A DNA stretch of 64,000 nt from Amaurobius ferox. Its lineage: Eukaryota > Arthropoda > Arachnida > Araneae > Amaurobiidae. How positions within the stretch are numbered: the first letter of the stretch is position 1; every line of letters begins with the position of its first letter. Where the stretch lies: contig OX578153.1 in assembly GCA_951213105.1 (NCBI GenBank), forward strand, positions 53,040,520 to 53,104,519. Reading direction: 5' to 3'. Made by a program: the position numbers and the translations under genes. This document shows positions 36,364 to 48,401 of this stretch, one piece after another. A model generated the notes under the pieces. That model searched no databases. It saw nothing but the letters and a program-made list of their open reading frames with translations, and had not been told where the DNA came from.

Positions 36364-36887
36364 ATCTAATGTGAGCACACACGACTGTCACTGCAGACTC
36401 ATATTCAAGTTATTTTTATAAAATCTATAATTCATTAAATTGAGTTTAATTGCACGAAATAACAGCCATGATTATCTTAAATTACACTAAATTTGCACTT
36501 TTAATTCAATTTCCGTTTTCACTTGGCAACTGGACTTATTTTCAAAAGCGGCGCAGCGAAAGTACGAAAAATCAAAAATATCTCGAGAACGGTTAGTCCT
36601 AGAGTAGTGGGGGTTGGTCTTATTTTTTTCGTCGCCAAAAGTTGTCTATAAAATAAGCATTTAATTTATATATTTGAGCACACGTAGTCTTTGATTTTGA
36701 GATTTAACGATTTTTGCGGGCCATTTCGCAAAAAAGGGCAGGTTCTTTTTTACCGAATCATTCCAAAATCTAATCGGCATCAGGATAACCTTGCGCGTTG
36801 CGATTGAGAGTTGCGATTGGGAGTTGCGATTTTCGGCACGATCCCCATACTTTCCCTATACATTACCATGCATTGCAGGGAAAGTTA
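36364..36887 (-). mobile_element. HINE-like family C, copy C3 (internally deleted)
   Basis: Left end ATCTAATGTGAGCACACACG, 'aaattgagtttaattgcac', 'atctcgagaacggttagtcctagagtagtgg', 'gcgggccatttcgc', then a jump to the palindrome CTTTCCCTATACATTACCAT...GCAGGGAAAG. The core and microsatellite part (about 250 bp in C4) is missing. Confidence 0.7.
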
Positions 36888-36917
36888 ATATTTGATAGGC
36901 AATATCTTCTTTCCTTT

Positions 36918-38209
36918 TTAACACTTTACAACAAAGTTGAAAAGTGTTTATGATATTGTTCATTCATTCTGTCTGTCTGTCTGTCCGTTAGCACAACTGC
37001 CGTAAAAATGACTTTATCAAAAAGTATGTTGTTCAGACGGTCTGTGGGACTTATGGGAATATAAATGAATAATATCACCCAACTAGTTTTGGATTGAACC
37101 CGGGTTGAAAAAATGAAATACATTAACCCATATGGGACCTAATTTTTCAAACATTTTTTAAGCGGATTTAAAATTCACAAATTGCTTCGAAAGTTTTAGG
37201 TAATATTCATATTATAATAAAATATATAAAAAAAAAATTCAGCAAAATATATTCAGTAGTTTTTTAAATAAAATTTACAATAATAATTGCTTCTTTTATA
37301 TGGAGAGATCACGTGACCATTATATGAAGAGATCACGTGACCCACCTCAAAATAAAATATGGCATCCATCTTGTCTCAAAATCGTGGTTTTTAAAGTTCT
37401 TTTTAATTCATATTGAGTGTTGTATCCGTCCTAAAACTGCTTTATTTTTGCTTAAATTCTGTACATCTACATATTGAAACAACGCAATTACAATATAGTT
37501 GAGTTTAAATGATCATCCAACTTTGATTATTTCTACAACGAAACCTACTTTTCACTTATGGAAAATGTAAACAGCAAAATATGTAGAATGAGTTGTATAG
37601 GAATTGCTGCATTTCTTTAACGCAAAATTATTTAGCTCATGGAGTCTGCAATATAGCTGATATGAATGAAATATTCATTGATTTTACAGAGAGAAGGACG
37701 ATTTTGTCGATAAAGTTTTAAGCATAAAGTTTAATTATTTGTACCTCCATGGTCTCAAGTTTTTAAATAAAATAAATTATTCTAGTATTGTGATGAATGA
37801 AATGAATAGAAAAATGTTTATGAATGAAATGCTGCTTTTCTAGAGAGAGCCAGGCGTGTTGTATTTCGATGACGTCATTTGAATAAATTTAATTTGTTTT
37901 CCATGAAGTTTTCAAACATAATAAATTATTGTAGTACTATGATAATTTATAAAATATTGCCGGGGATTGTATCGCATTTTAGCGATATTTAAACCAGGCA
38001 ATTTATATTTCAATGCCGTCATTTGAATGAAGTTCATTTTTTTCGATGAATTTTTAAGCTTTCAAATATAATAAATTAATGTAGTATTGCGATAATTTTA
38101 AAAATATTACCGAAGAATGTATCGCATTTTTGAGATGTTTAAATAAAATTGCATTTCAGTTGGAAAGTGTTTCATAATCAATGCTTTATGCATGATTGAT
38201 CTTTCTTGT
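36918..38209 (+). mobile_element. HINE-like family B, copy B4
   Basis: TTAACACTTTACAACAAAGT at 36918 to CTTTCTTGT at 38209; GTCTGTCTGTCTGTCC then a shortened core TTAGCACAACTGCC. Two internal ~150-bp units (37855-38140). Confidence 0.8.
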
Positions 38210-38546
38210 TCTTAGTGTCTTTTCCTATACACCATGATGAATTCTTTTGATACAGAAAATATTTATTTTCACTCTTACTTGCTGTTAAAAACGTGCTCTA
38301 GAAAATTACAATTTAGAGTTTCATTTGCCAAATAAAGATATTTATTTATACGTATCAAAATTATGTTGGTATTTAATATATATACCAAGCAAAATAAGTA
38401 AAATTTGATGAATTGATTGGCACTGAAACACAAAACTATTCTTACAACAAACCTTTGACACTAAAGAGGTATATGATTTCTGATAAAAAAAAAAAACCTT
38501 TCGAATTTACATTATATATTTGATATTATTTGATATAAGTACTTAC

Positions 38547-38566
38547 GTTTTCTTGTTTATTTGATT
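38547..38566 (-). CDS. Possible 20-nt microexon of the DEG/ENaC channel
   Basis: The minus strand shows a strong acceptor (tatctcttttcag), 20 nt (AATCAAATAAACAAGAAAAC) and a perfect donor GTAAGT. In phase 0 it reads NQINKK plus two bases, a plausible hydrophilic linker after the upstream exon. But it would leave in phase 2, whereas the next recognised exon (28376-28452) needs phase 1, so either another exon of length 2 modulo 3 lies between or this is a chance splice-site pair. Confidence 0.35.
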
Positions 38567-38957
38567 CTGAAAAGAGATAAAAACAGTTTTATTGTGTTAT
38601 GCGGAAGATAAATGCTATATCATTATATAAAACGAAAATTCAATAGATAAAATTGAATAGTTATCTGAACATTATCTTCCCTTCTGATGTGTTGGCTATC
38701 AAAATTATTTTATCTTCAGAAAACTTAAATGAACATAAAATGCTGAAATTTCAAGTTTTAAGTTCGTATCTAATACCGCCGACGGAATTTTACAGGCGCC
38801 TATGCAGCAAATGAGCGAATACCCTTCTACCACCTACTTTACAAGTTATTAGTCGTATTTCTCAAGCTGTGTATTTGGCCTGGACCCCAAGCTTCACAGG
38901 CCTTTAAGCAAGGCATTCCACCTCGTGCTGTCGGCCCTATTTCTGCATTTTAATATA

Positions 38958-40771
38958 GCGGTGTCCCAAAAAGATTAAAACGCGTTTTTAGCACTTTACA
39001 ACATAGTTGAAAGTGTTTATGACTTTGTTCATTCTGTCTGTCTGTCTGTCTGTCTGTCCGTTAGCACGATAACTGCCGTAAAAATGGCTTTATCAAAATG
39101 AAATTTTAGTATGTTTTTTAGACGGTCTGTGGGATCTATGGGTATATAAATGAATAATATCACCTAATTAGTTTTTTATTGAACCCGGATTGAAAAAATG
39201 AAATACATTAAATCTAATGGGACCTAATGTTTCAAACATTTTTTAAGCAAATTTAAAATTCACAAATTGCTTCAAAAATTTTAGGAAATATTCAAATTAT
39301 CCCATAAAATATATAAAAAAAAAATTCAGTAAAATATGTTAGGTAGTTTTTTAAATAAAAATTATTTAATATAGGGAGAAAAACAAATTCAATTAAATGC
39401 TGCCTCTCGTTATATCCTCCAGAAAGAAAAAAGAGATATATTATATAATAAATATCTTTCCAATAGTTTAATTATTTTATATATGAGAAAGGCTTCACAT
39501 TTTAAAATAAATATAGTAGATAACAATTTTCCAAATTTTTAAATAAAATAAATTATTATAGTGTTGTGATGAATATTGGAAAAATGATTATGAATGAAAT
39601 TCTGCTTTTATATAGAGGCGATTTATATTTCGATGAAGTCATTTGAATAAAGTTCATTTGTTTTTGATGAAGTTTTCAAATATAATAAATGATTGTACTG
39701 TTATGATAATTTTAAAAATATTACCGAGGAATGTATCGCATTTTAGAGATGTTTAAACCAGGCAATTTATATTTCAATGCCGTCATTTGAATGAAGTTCA
39801 TTTTCTTCGATGAAGTTTTCAAATGTAATAAATTAATGTAGTATTGTGATAATTTTAAAAATATTACTGAAGAATGTATCGCATTTGAGAGATGTTTGTA
39901 TAAAATTGCATTGAAGTTGGAAAGTGTTTCATAATCAATGCTTTATGCATGATTGATCTTTCTTGTTAATTCTTTACCTGTTGCAGATAAGTGGACAATG
40001 TAAATTGCAAAAATATTGAAAGTAAGGTAGGAAATGAAACTACGTTAATGAAATAGTCCTCCCATTAATTTTCAAAAAGTCACATTTTTTAAATTTTTAT
40101 ACGACTTCCTTAGACAAATTTGGTCAATCAAAAAAAGATTTATTTTTAATGCAACATGATCATTAAGAAAACCCGCATATCTGTATCTTTAAAATTGAGC
40201 GAGTTATATTTAATTGAAAATTGAACATTGTGAATGGGGACCCTATATCAAATTAGACATGTAAATTTGTGACATATCACAAAAAAGATAAAACTGGATG
40301 ATAATACGTAGGATACCCAACCGCGTAGTGGATACCACTGCATTATATGATCTCTATCTGCGTAATGCTTTAATTAGATACATTTGTGATATAAAATTTT
40401 GACACATATTAACGTATTTTTGATCTGTGGTATTTTTGATCTGTGGTTTTGATCTGTGGATCTGATTTGAAAAGTGGCATAAGTCAGATTTTTTCCGTTA
40501 TCATAATTCAGTTGATTTTAAAGATACAGATATGCGGGTTTTTTTAATGATCTTGTTGCATCAAAAATAAAAAAATTTTGATGGACCAAATTTGCCTAAG
40601 GGGATCGTATAAAAATTTAAAAAGTGTAACTTTTTGAGAATGAATGGGAGGGCTATTTCATTAACGTAGTCTTATTTCCTACCTTACTTTCAACATTTTT
40701 GCAATTTACATTGCCTATTTATCTCCAACAGATAAAGAATTAAAACGCGTTTCAATCTTTTTGGAACACTG
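38958..40771. mobile_element. Fold-back MITE (CAGGGTGTTCC type) split by HINE copy B5
   Basis: TA on both sides (38956-38957 and 40772-40773). The ends are GCGGTGTCCCAAAAAGATT and, inverted, CAGTGTTCCAAAAAGATTG. Arms of about 230 bp match (left arm resumes at 39967: 'taattctttacctgttgcagataagtgg'). The centre (40180-40530) is unrelated AT-rich sequence with a triplicated 'tttgatctgtgg' at 40430-40460. Without B5 the MITE is 835 bp. Confidence 0.82.
38988..39966 (+). mobile_element. HINE-like family B, copy B5 (nested in a MITE)
   Basis: The MITE arm gives the empty site: GCGTTTTAATTC on the other arm (near 40740-40750) against GCGTTT + insertion + TAATTC here. This fixes the ends as TTAGCACTTTAC and CTTTCTTGT, between T and T with no target duplication. 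979 bp, with two internal ~150-bp units. Confidence 0.85.
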
Positions 40772-41269
40772 TATACTATTAAAATACGCCTAAACATGTG
40801 AGCGTGTGTATCAGACCAGGGACTTAAAATGCAAATGCTGAATGTAGAAAGTTAAAGTTTGTCTTAAATGGAAGGTATGGAGCTTGTAAATAAAAATTAT
40901 GAAAATGAAAATTTAAAAGATTTTTAACTATTTTTAAAAATCCGCCCCAAAACCCAATGTTTTGCAATCTCAGTCTGTCAGGTATTTCAGACGAAAATTC
41001 TCGTCGTAGTAAAAGGCGGCTTGCTTTAAATGAGAGGTGCAAGTATTCATATGAGAGTTATAATTCATGAGAATCTGCTTCAGATTTACCATTTTGCTTC
41101 AAAAGAAGGTGATAGAAACCTATGTTATGATTATCCGTGATTTTCCAGACTGAGTGACGGAAGTGGACATATGTTTATAAAAGACAGACTGGGATTATAA
41201 ATTCAAAATTCTAACTTTCTCAATTTTTCAGTTATACGCTTCAAAATGGATTTATAAACATATTTCATT

Positions 41270-41850
41270 ATTGTGGTAAAATATTCAAAAAGCATGCGAT
41301 CCGAATTAAAAATTAACTGAAAGGTGGCTCAACTCGACTTTCTCATACCCAAATCCATTTTTAGTAGCTTTTTCATTTTTCAAATTTTATAAAAAAAATT
41401 TGAAAAATCGGTATCATGAGTCCAAATTATTACAATTATATCGTGTTATCCTTCACTTTAAAGGACTTAAAAAATATTTAGATTGATACCATATTTGACT
41501 ATATACCCCTTAGGGGGGGAGGAATGTAACTTGCCCCCCTAGGGGGGCTAATAATGTTTAAAAAAAATGCATTGCTTTTTTTTTTCACAACAGTGATTGA
41601 AACTATTAAGTCTCATGATCTTTAAGCCATAAATAAACCATTTTATGCATAATTATGCCAAATGTTATCCTTTCGCTAGAAACTCAAAATTTTCGAATTC
41701 GAGATTTTGATGCCACTATATAGGTACAGTGCCTAGAAGTAAGAAGCCTCTTCTAGACATTGTATATAGGCATCCACAAATCGAATTCGAACATTTTCGG
41801 GGCAACAATACTTTATACTATATTTCATAGTATGAGGAAGTAATAAGTGT
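41270..41850. mobile_element. HINE-like family D, copy D2 (diverged, partial)
   Basis: Shared blocks with the copy at 58010-58740: 'attacaattatatcgtgttatccttcacttt', 'taccccttaggggg', 'gattgaaactattaagtctc', then the far end 'caacaatacttta...tatttcatagtatgaggaagta'. The core and microsatellite block is deleted. Confidence 0.6.
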
Positions 41851-42191
41851 GTTAGGAATTTGATCAACGTACATTTTTTGACATTTTCTGTTGAATTTTT
41901 GTAAGTGATAGGCGCTATGAGAACGCAGGTGTTATTAAGGTGTAGTCTTGAGTGTTACTGGGAAGGCCGGGACACTATCGATTGTATTAGGAAAATATTT
42001 GATGGAAAGAATTGATTTTATGGAAAGGAAATTTTTTTGTTACTGGTCGAGAAAGCGAAGAACAGAAGAGGCTAGAAGTTACGGCGACATCAAGCCTAGT
42101 ACAGTGGCGTTGCCAAGGAAGAGGATTTGGGGGACGGAAGAGGATTTAGAACCCATTGGAGTTCGGAGAAATGATATTGTAAAACAAATTA

Positions 42192-42927
42192 TACTCTATA
42201 ACAAAAAAATCAACGCGCCAAGAAGGAGTTGTCCGATTGTAATGAAATTTCGTATGCAAAGACATTTTGAGCGAACATGCAAATGAATAAAATTTGGTGT
42301 CCAACGAATAAATAGTGGGAGCTCCAGCACATCGGAACTGCGCATTCAGCAGGGGTATATCTGCAGGTGGGTATGGTCTGGGGTGCCATCTCCTTTGATA
42401 GCCAGACTCCTTTGGTAGTCATTTCTGGCACACTGACAGCACAGCGATACGTAGACAACATTCCTTTTGCGACACCCCGGACTTACTTTTCAACAAGATA
42501 AGGCCGGGCCGCACACGGCACGTGCTGCTATGAATTGTTTTCAAGCTTGCCCAACACTTCCTTGGCCAGCTAGGTCTCTTGATCTCTCTCCCATAGAGCA
42601 CATTTGGGACGTTATGGGAAGGCGATTGCAGTCATCCCGGAATATTGACGATTTAGTCCGACAGTTGGAAACAATTTGGCAAGACCTTCCGCAGGACACC
42701 ATCCGTGAACTTTATCAGTCTATGCCACGTCGGGTGACATCTTGCATCCAGGCCAGAGGTGGACCAATGCCTATTGACTTCCCTTTGTATAAGGTCAAAT
42801 TCTAAATCATTAAATTCTTCTGAAATTTTAATCGTTTTTTTTTATGTCTGTTCTTCACATCCACCAATTTTTATCACAGTCGGACAACTCTTTCTTGGTG
42901 CGTCGATTTTTTTTGTTATAGAGCGTA
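42192..42927 (+). pseudogene. Tc1-family transposon, 5' deleted, C-terminal transposase half
   Basis: Imperfect terminal inverted repeats (ATAACAAAAAAATCAACGCG at 42198 and its inverse at 42898-42918) with TA at both ends. Between them, from about 42300 (frame interrupted near 42300-42465), then 42467-42805 open, lies the second half of a DD34E-type transposase: LTFQQDKAGPHTARAAMN with catalytic Asp, LPWPARSLDLSPIEHIWDVM with the catalytic Glu, and QARGGPMP near the end. The N-terminal DNA-binding half is missing. Confidence 0.92.
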
Positions 42928-43223
42928 TTTAATCCCCCTCCCTCCCAACTTTTTTTCTGGCGACGATACTCAAATAATATGATATTAAAATTAGATTCAG
43001 ATTTACGGGCATGCGAATCAAGCAGCGTCTAGGGCCCCGACTGTAAAAGTATGGCCTTGGACTTTTACTCCACGGATAATATATAATATGAGGCGTTAAA
43101 AACATTTCTGCTTCGGGCCCCAAGTCAGAAAATACTTTGCTGATTAAAATGTGCTGATGGGTTTTGAGATATTTTCATGAAACTTTATATGCTTACTGTT
43201 AAGAAAATACCAAAAACACTTAC
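42928..43223. other. Intronic, no recognised feature
   Basis: Intron of the channel gene between the Tc1 relic and the exon at 43224. No element ends or exons found. Confidence 0.4.
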
Positions 43224-43275
43224 GCTTGTCAGAGAGGTTTCAAATTCTTCTATGTCTACTGATATGCTCTCCTCA
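43224..43275 (-). CDS. DEG/ENaC channel exon (after the C-x3-C of the palm/thumb)
   Basis: A 52-nt exon: acceptor attttag (43276-43278), donor AGC|GTAAGT. Entering in phase 2, its first base completes Tyr (TA from the exon at 47858), then EESISVDIEEFETSLTS, leaving in phase 0. This continues the family pattern C-x-P-x-C-x(1-2)-E-x-x-Y/S-x-V. A second possible donor (ACA|GTAAGC) lies 27 nt further on in the same phase, so an alternative form with nine extra residues is possible. Confidence 0.85.
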
Positions 43276-43599
43276 CTAAAATTAGAATAAAAATATGCAT
43301 TAAGGAATTTAAAATGGTTGCTTTATTTATTAGTCCTTAATCTGAACACAATTCCATGTAATAAAGCGCAAAAGTAAGTTATGTGCAGAAAAATCGGAGT
43401 AAAATGAAATCTGCTTAAGACGGATTTGTACTTAAACTGGTTACGATTCTAAAAATTATTCAAAAATTAACCTATTATTGCGAGCGTGTAATATACCCCT
43501 CGAGTTTTTCGTCTATTTTGAAGACCACACGGATAAAACGCTTATACAGACATTCTTTCCTATGACGTCGACCTAGGGTTACCATGCGCGGAAAGTCTA

Positions 43600-44090
43600 A
43601 AACGGTTGCCAGATTTGGTGATTTATCGCCAATTTAGCGACATTTGGAGACTTCCTGAAGGTTCGGAAAGGACCGCGAAATAACGATTAATCTACGAGAT
43701 ATTAGACAATTCCCGAAGTTTCTATGGAGAGTCTATAAAAGGAATCTTCACTCAGTCGGAGTTCAGTTGATGTGATACGCTGCACTGAATTGCGATTTTA
43801 GTCAATGTTTTGAGAATAGTAACTACTATTTTGAGAATAATATCAGTTATTTTGTGAAATTAGTGGAGTATTTAAGTGCTGCTTGACTGTTGTTCTTGTT
43901 TACTTTGCGTTTGTGAATAAACGTGTTAGTTATCCAGAAATTTGGACTCATTGTTGTATCATACGTTCATGCCCACGAATCCAGAGGATATATCGTAACA
44001 ATATCTTCATAAGCCGGAATTTACTTGATGCGGAACAAAAGGAACTTTTTAAACCCAATATTTTAATTCGACATGAGTTTTGAGGGATCT
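43600..44090 (+). repeat. Dispersed repeat with core promoter and poly(A) signal (copy 1), possibly LTR- or TRIM-like
   Basis: Contains GTTGCCAGATTTGGTGATTT, GGAGAGTCTATAAAAGGAAT (TATA box), TCAGTCGGAGTTCAGTTG about 25 bases downstream (start-site-like), 'gtcaatgttttgagaatagt', and AATAAACGTG near 43917. A second copy in opposite orientation lies at 60060-60345. No TG...CA ends or target duplication found, so LTR status is unproven. Confidence 0.55.
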
Positions 44091-44177
44091 GTGTATCAAC
44101 AATTATAAATTGATTACAATATCAAATGGTAAAATTTCGTAAGATGCACTTCACTTGTGGAAGAAAATTCTATTGAC

Positions 44178-44520
44178 CTAGTAGCTTACTAGATGGATGC
44201 GTCTACGGACCAGGGGCAGATCCATGGTTCGAATCTCGATTGCGACATAAGTTCATTATAACTAGCTGCGGTGCCACGCAGTTAGCTGCCGCCATTTTTA
44301 GTTACCATTTTCTAACAATATTTTTGAAGCAAATAAAATAAAGAAACACGTCCGCTACGCGGGCTTATAAACCGCAAATGAATACGCCCTAAATAAGACC
44401 TTTTGATCCGTCTTTGGTCCAGTGCGTGGGTGCAGCGTTCTTCGGTCGCTTAGCAGACACACTTTTGAGATTCGGGTGTACTCACGCAACGGGCGTGATA
44501 CGCCCTAAATAAGCCAACAT
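44178..44520 (+). mobile_element. Possible tRNA-like SINE with CpG-rich body
   Basis: An A-box-like TAGCTTACTAGATGG and a B-box GGTTCGAATCT (near 44226) are spaced as in tRNAs, followed by a CpG-rich body with TACGCCCTAAATAAG occurring twice (near 44383 and 44500). No duplication of the target was recognised. Confidence 0.4.
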
Positions 44521-44819
44521 TTAGCTCCTTAGAAAAATAAGTTAAACAAATAGGATAAAGTTTAGTTCCTTAAAAAATGATCCTATGCCATATTTATAGT
44601 AATTAATTATAAACGGTTAAAACTAAGAACTACAATATTCCGTCTCACTTTGTCAAAATGAAAATTGTCTTACGCATTTCTCGTTTTATGTATAATCTTT
44701 GAATTCCTTATAAATAAAAGTATTGGATATCTTTAAATTCAGCAATTGCCTATTGTAATGCCAGAAATGTAAAGTATTAAATATTTGGAAGGATTAAAAT
44801 GATAGAACCAGGATTGCGG

Positions 44820-45580
44820 GCGGATTATCCCCACGCTAAGCAAGTGGGCGATAGTATACAGGTGGCCCCATATCTTACATACCACGCCCCATGTTTACAT
44901 ACCACGCCCCATGTTTACATACCACGCTAAGCCGTTTGGCGGCAACCGAGACGGCGACCCCATGTCTACGGATTAGCCCTCAGCTCTACATTCCAACACG
45001 TAGACCGCCGACCGAAAAAGGGATATAAGTGAGAGTTGCTGAAACCTCCAAGTTGACCTCCATTCTGACCTCCAAGTTGGAGGTCAGAATTGGTCAAGGC
45101 AGGCTGTTGGAGTTGGACTAGTAAAGAGTAAGCGGCTGTAGCAGTGTTAAGAGTTGTGTGTGCGTCTCTGATATAGGAATTCGAAGGAGAGATCATGTTC
45201 ATCTGGTATTGCAAGTGTAAAGTGTGACAAAGCATCAGTGTTACCCAAGTTATATGAAAGAAGATCAGGTACCGTACAATTAACTATATGAGGATAACCT
45301 CTCTGTCTAAATTTGTGTTTTTAAGGAAAAGCTAATTAATGCATCCCACCACGTGCTCCAACCAAATATCAATTCATCTGGCATTACACCCCCCGAACTA
45401 CCCTTGAGATGTATTCCACTATTGTGATAACTATTGAATTTGTAAAACTAAGGAGTGTAAATTAAGTATGTGATAAATAAATGTTAGTTCTTTTACTATT
45501 AACCTTATTTTTAGTTTGTTAACTTAGTATCCCGTTAAGCACAAAAATGGGTGGGTTTTGCGGCCACCAACGCAATGTAC
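44820..45580 (+). repeat. GC-richer repeat block with 24-bp triplication and 29-bp palindrome; possible LTR remnant
   Basis: CATACCACGCCCCATGTTTA recurs near 44879-44925 as a ~20-24-bp repeat. A perfect palindrome with 14-bp arms, ATTCTGACCTCCAA-g-TTGGAGGTCAGAAT, lies at 45062-45090. A TATA-like GGGATATAAGTGAG (45020) and AATAAATG (45476) frame a region that could be an LTR, but no ends were found. Confidence 0.35.
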
Positions 45581-45787
45581 ACAGCAGTATGTTTAGAACA
45601 TATTACATGTATAATCAATATACAAATTAATTTAATGTAAAATGCATTTTTGACAATTATAATTTTAATAAATAAAATTAACAATCGGCACACCTATGTA
45701 AAACTTACTAAAAATGGAATGAGTGCTGCCATGTTGAAATTTTCTAGAATAAAAAAAAATGTCTTTTACAAAAATTACCAAAAGAAA

Positions 45788-46250
45788 ATCTGATGTGGCC
45801 AGCACATGACTTTCCATATATAATGCAGTGACTTCATTTCTGTCATAGCAAAATTATGGCATACAAGATTCACGGCACAATGTTTTTAGCATTAGAAACT
45901 TGTGGCAATTTTTTAGAACAAATAGAAATATTTATTCATACTCACGTGCAAAATCCTCATCAAAATACAATGGATATTTAATTAATTCCCCGTGAAATAA
46001 ATGGCTATTGACATCATTCTTTGGCGTCAGAATGCTAAGCTATTATAAAAGTATCTTCACTCGAGAACGGAACGCAGCAGAATGATGTTAACAGATTTGT
46101 TACATAATACTGCATGTGCAAAGTTGACCTACTTGATAATAAATAATACTTTTTTAATTTTATGTGATTTTTTTATAAATTTGTTTGGCATCAATCGATA
46201 GGTCTTTCTGAATTATCCTTCGAAACCTTCTGAATGAACTTGAGAAGGTT
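45788..46250 (-). mobile_element. Old, diverged family A relative (partial)
   Basis: Left end AAATCTGATGTGGCCAGCAC and 'gactttccatatataatgcag' match family A, and later 'agtatcttcactcgagaacgg...aatgatgtt' is still alignable, but most positions differ. The palindromic half is missing. This is probably an older subfamily. Confidence 0.6.
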
Positions 46251-46298
46251 TTAATAGGTATTTATTTTTTTATTGTATTCTGAATATATTAAAAAAAA

Positions 46299-47246
46299 AT
46301 CTGATGTGGGCAGCACATGATTTTCCTTATATAATGCAATAAATTTACTACTTTTACAGTAAAAGAAAAATAGATTATTTTTATAGTAGTTATTTATATT
46401 CTTTCCAAGATATTGAATTTTCGTCAATGAGTCGTCATTTTCCATATCGTCATCATCAATGAGTCGTCAATTGATTTAGCGTCATTTTTATCCATTTGGC
46501 GAGTTTTTCGTTAATTTAGAAACATTTTAAAAAGTCGCCAAGTTGGCGGCATTCCACCAAATTCGTCGCCAAAATCTCGCCAAGCGTTATGGACGAAGGA
46601 ATAAGTTATTCTTACAGCAGATAAATGACTATTGGCGTTCAAATACAAAAGTATTACTCAAAGTATCTTTTTTCATGAATGGAACGAGCAAGATCCACGA
46701 GAATGATGTCAGCCAATTTATCGCATGGTATTAGTTATGAAAAGTGAACATGTTTCTCAATAGGAAATATTTTTTTTTATTTTATCGGACTTTTTGATAA
46801 TTTTTTTGAAAAGTGTGCAATATCTCGAGAACGGTTCATTTTAGCGTTCTAAAATTTATGTCAAACGTTTACTAATGAAACATTACATAAGAAATGTCTA
46901 TTTGCGTAACTTTATTAACGGTTTTGTTTTTTGACGATTTTTTCAAAATTTCACTCGAAAATTTAGGGGGGGGGGGTCTGGACATTCGATTGCGTGTAAA
47001 AACAATGGACTTTCAGTGTTTACGGATTGTGATTTTTGTACTAAATTTCTTTCGAATCGGTCCATTCATTCGTCAGTTATGGTCTCCACAGGCTCACACA
47101 CACACACACACACACAGACATCACTTCAAAAATGTTTGATTCGTGATCAGGGATGCTTGAAACGTGCTCTCCCGTCGAAAACTCGAATTCGAATTTTCGA
47201 CCCCGTCACAATACTTTCCTTATACATTATGTATATAAGGAAAGTA
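46299..47246 (-). mobile_element. HINE-like family A, copy A13
   Basis: 948-bp inverse copy with both ends, a G9 run near 46964, and an (AC)n tract at 47095-47116. A short internal duplication of 'caatgagtcgtca' occurs near 46423-46470. Confidence 0.8.
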
Positions 47247-47857
47247 AAAAGCTAGGTGCCGCTGCCGCTGACCAAATCCTTTTAAAAAAGGGTGATTTTC
47301 TGTCAAGGCTAGAGCCGGACATGTGTCATGAAATGATTTGAAATTTGACATGTGTCGATGACTATTTTGGTTACATTCGGATAAATGTAACGGTGTTGCC
47401 ATTTCAAAAGAAGTAATATTTAAATTATTGATTTAAACAAAGGAAACGTATAGATCTCGAGGCAAGATTTAGAGTTGGTGAGATCAACGGCCTCAACGTT
47501 CGAATCGCGCCTGCGTAGCAGACGGAACGAAAGGGATGTTGGTCAGTGTCAGCGAGCAGAGGCGGAGTTCCTTAGCATTTAAAATAATTAAATGAATTTT
47601 GAAAGTAAAACGAATAAAAGTTAAACCATCAAAATATTTTTTTTTTCATTAGGCCCTCCTATAAATAAGTTTGCTCGTCTCTGTATTAATTTATGTATGT
47701 AGGGAAAGTAAAAAGGGAAAAAAACAGATATGTGAGTGAAAATTTCCCTCATGAAAAAAGGACTTTATCCCATTTCTCTACCCATACTTCACGTAATCAC
47801 TAAAATTAAATTTTTTATTAATTGAACTTATAAAAACTGAAGTAACAGTATACTTAC
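47247..47857. other. Intronic, no firm feature
   Basis: 47455-47550 has a B-box-like CGTTCGAATCGCGC and could be a decayed tRNA-SINE. The rest is AT-rich intron. Confidence 0.3.
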
Positions 47858-47915
47858 TAGCATGCTGGTTGGCAGGCTTTATCGCATTGTTCAAGACTTT
47901 CAAGATCAAGCTCCT
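47858..47915 (-). CDS. DEG/ENaC channel exon (C-x3-C-x3-C motif)
   Basis: A 58-nt exon: acceptor tttatcacag, donor CTA|GTAAGT. Entering in phase 1 and leaving in phase 2, it reads (K)ELDLESLEQCDKACQPAC + TA. The CDKACQPACY...E string (Tyr completed by the next exon) is the conserved cysteine pair region of the extracellular domain of this family. A second AG two bases on would give a stop codon, which fixes the acceptor. Confidence 0.88.
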
Positions 47916-48401
47916 CTGTGATAAAAATACGCAATGTGTTAAAGTTTATCAAAAAATCATCTCATTAAGTTCTGAAAATCCATATATTTATTCAGTTTAA
48001 ATGAGTGAATATATAAGAGTTCAGAAACCGAGAAGTTTTTAACTAACTGGAAGTGTGAGTCTTTTCTCTGCATTGACATACAGGGCTTACAGAATAGTCC
48101 TAAGCATCGCAATAACTTTGTAAGAAAAGGACCATGAGTGTACACATTAGGTCAATCTATAGTAAAGCTTATGAAGCTGAAACTGCTGGTAAAGTAACAC
48201 AATCAAAATAACTTATTTAAGAGCAGCATATGCAACACAAAATTTGTAGTACCGGTCAGTTTCAAAGCAAAAATAGCTTTCTTCGTCAGAACACAAAAAA
48301 AAAACACAACCTTCACTTATGACTGTGAAAGGACGATCGGCGGCACTGAAAACGTGACAAAAGCAGGAAAATACTGTTGCTAACGACAAGAGAAGTAAAA
48401 A

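Noticed and set aside
38640..38960. Possible extra channel exon
   Set aside because: Stop codons in all minus frames and no acceptor-donor pair with a DEG/ENaC motif.
41948..42286. 112-codon ORF upstream of the Tc1 relic
   Set aside because: No domain recognised; its 3' part runs into the Tc1 left inverted repeat, so it is probably incidental.
25448..47341. Recurring ORFs of about 60-80 codons starting MIRD or similar near the ends of repeats
   Set aside because: Identical reading of the conserved family A palindromic end in many copies; the frame ends differently in each and there is no selection signature visible.
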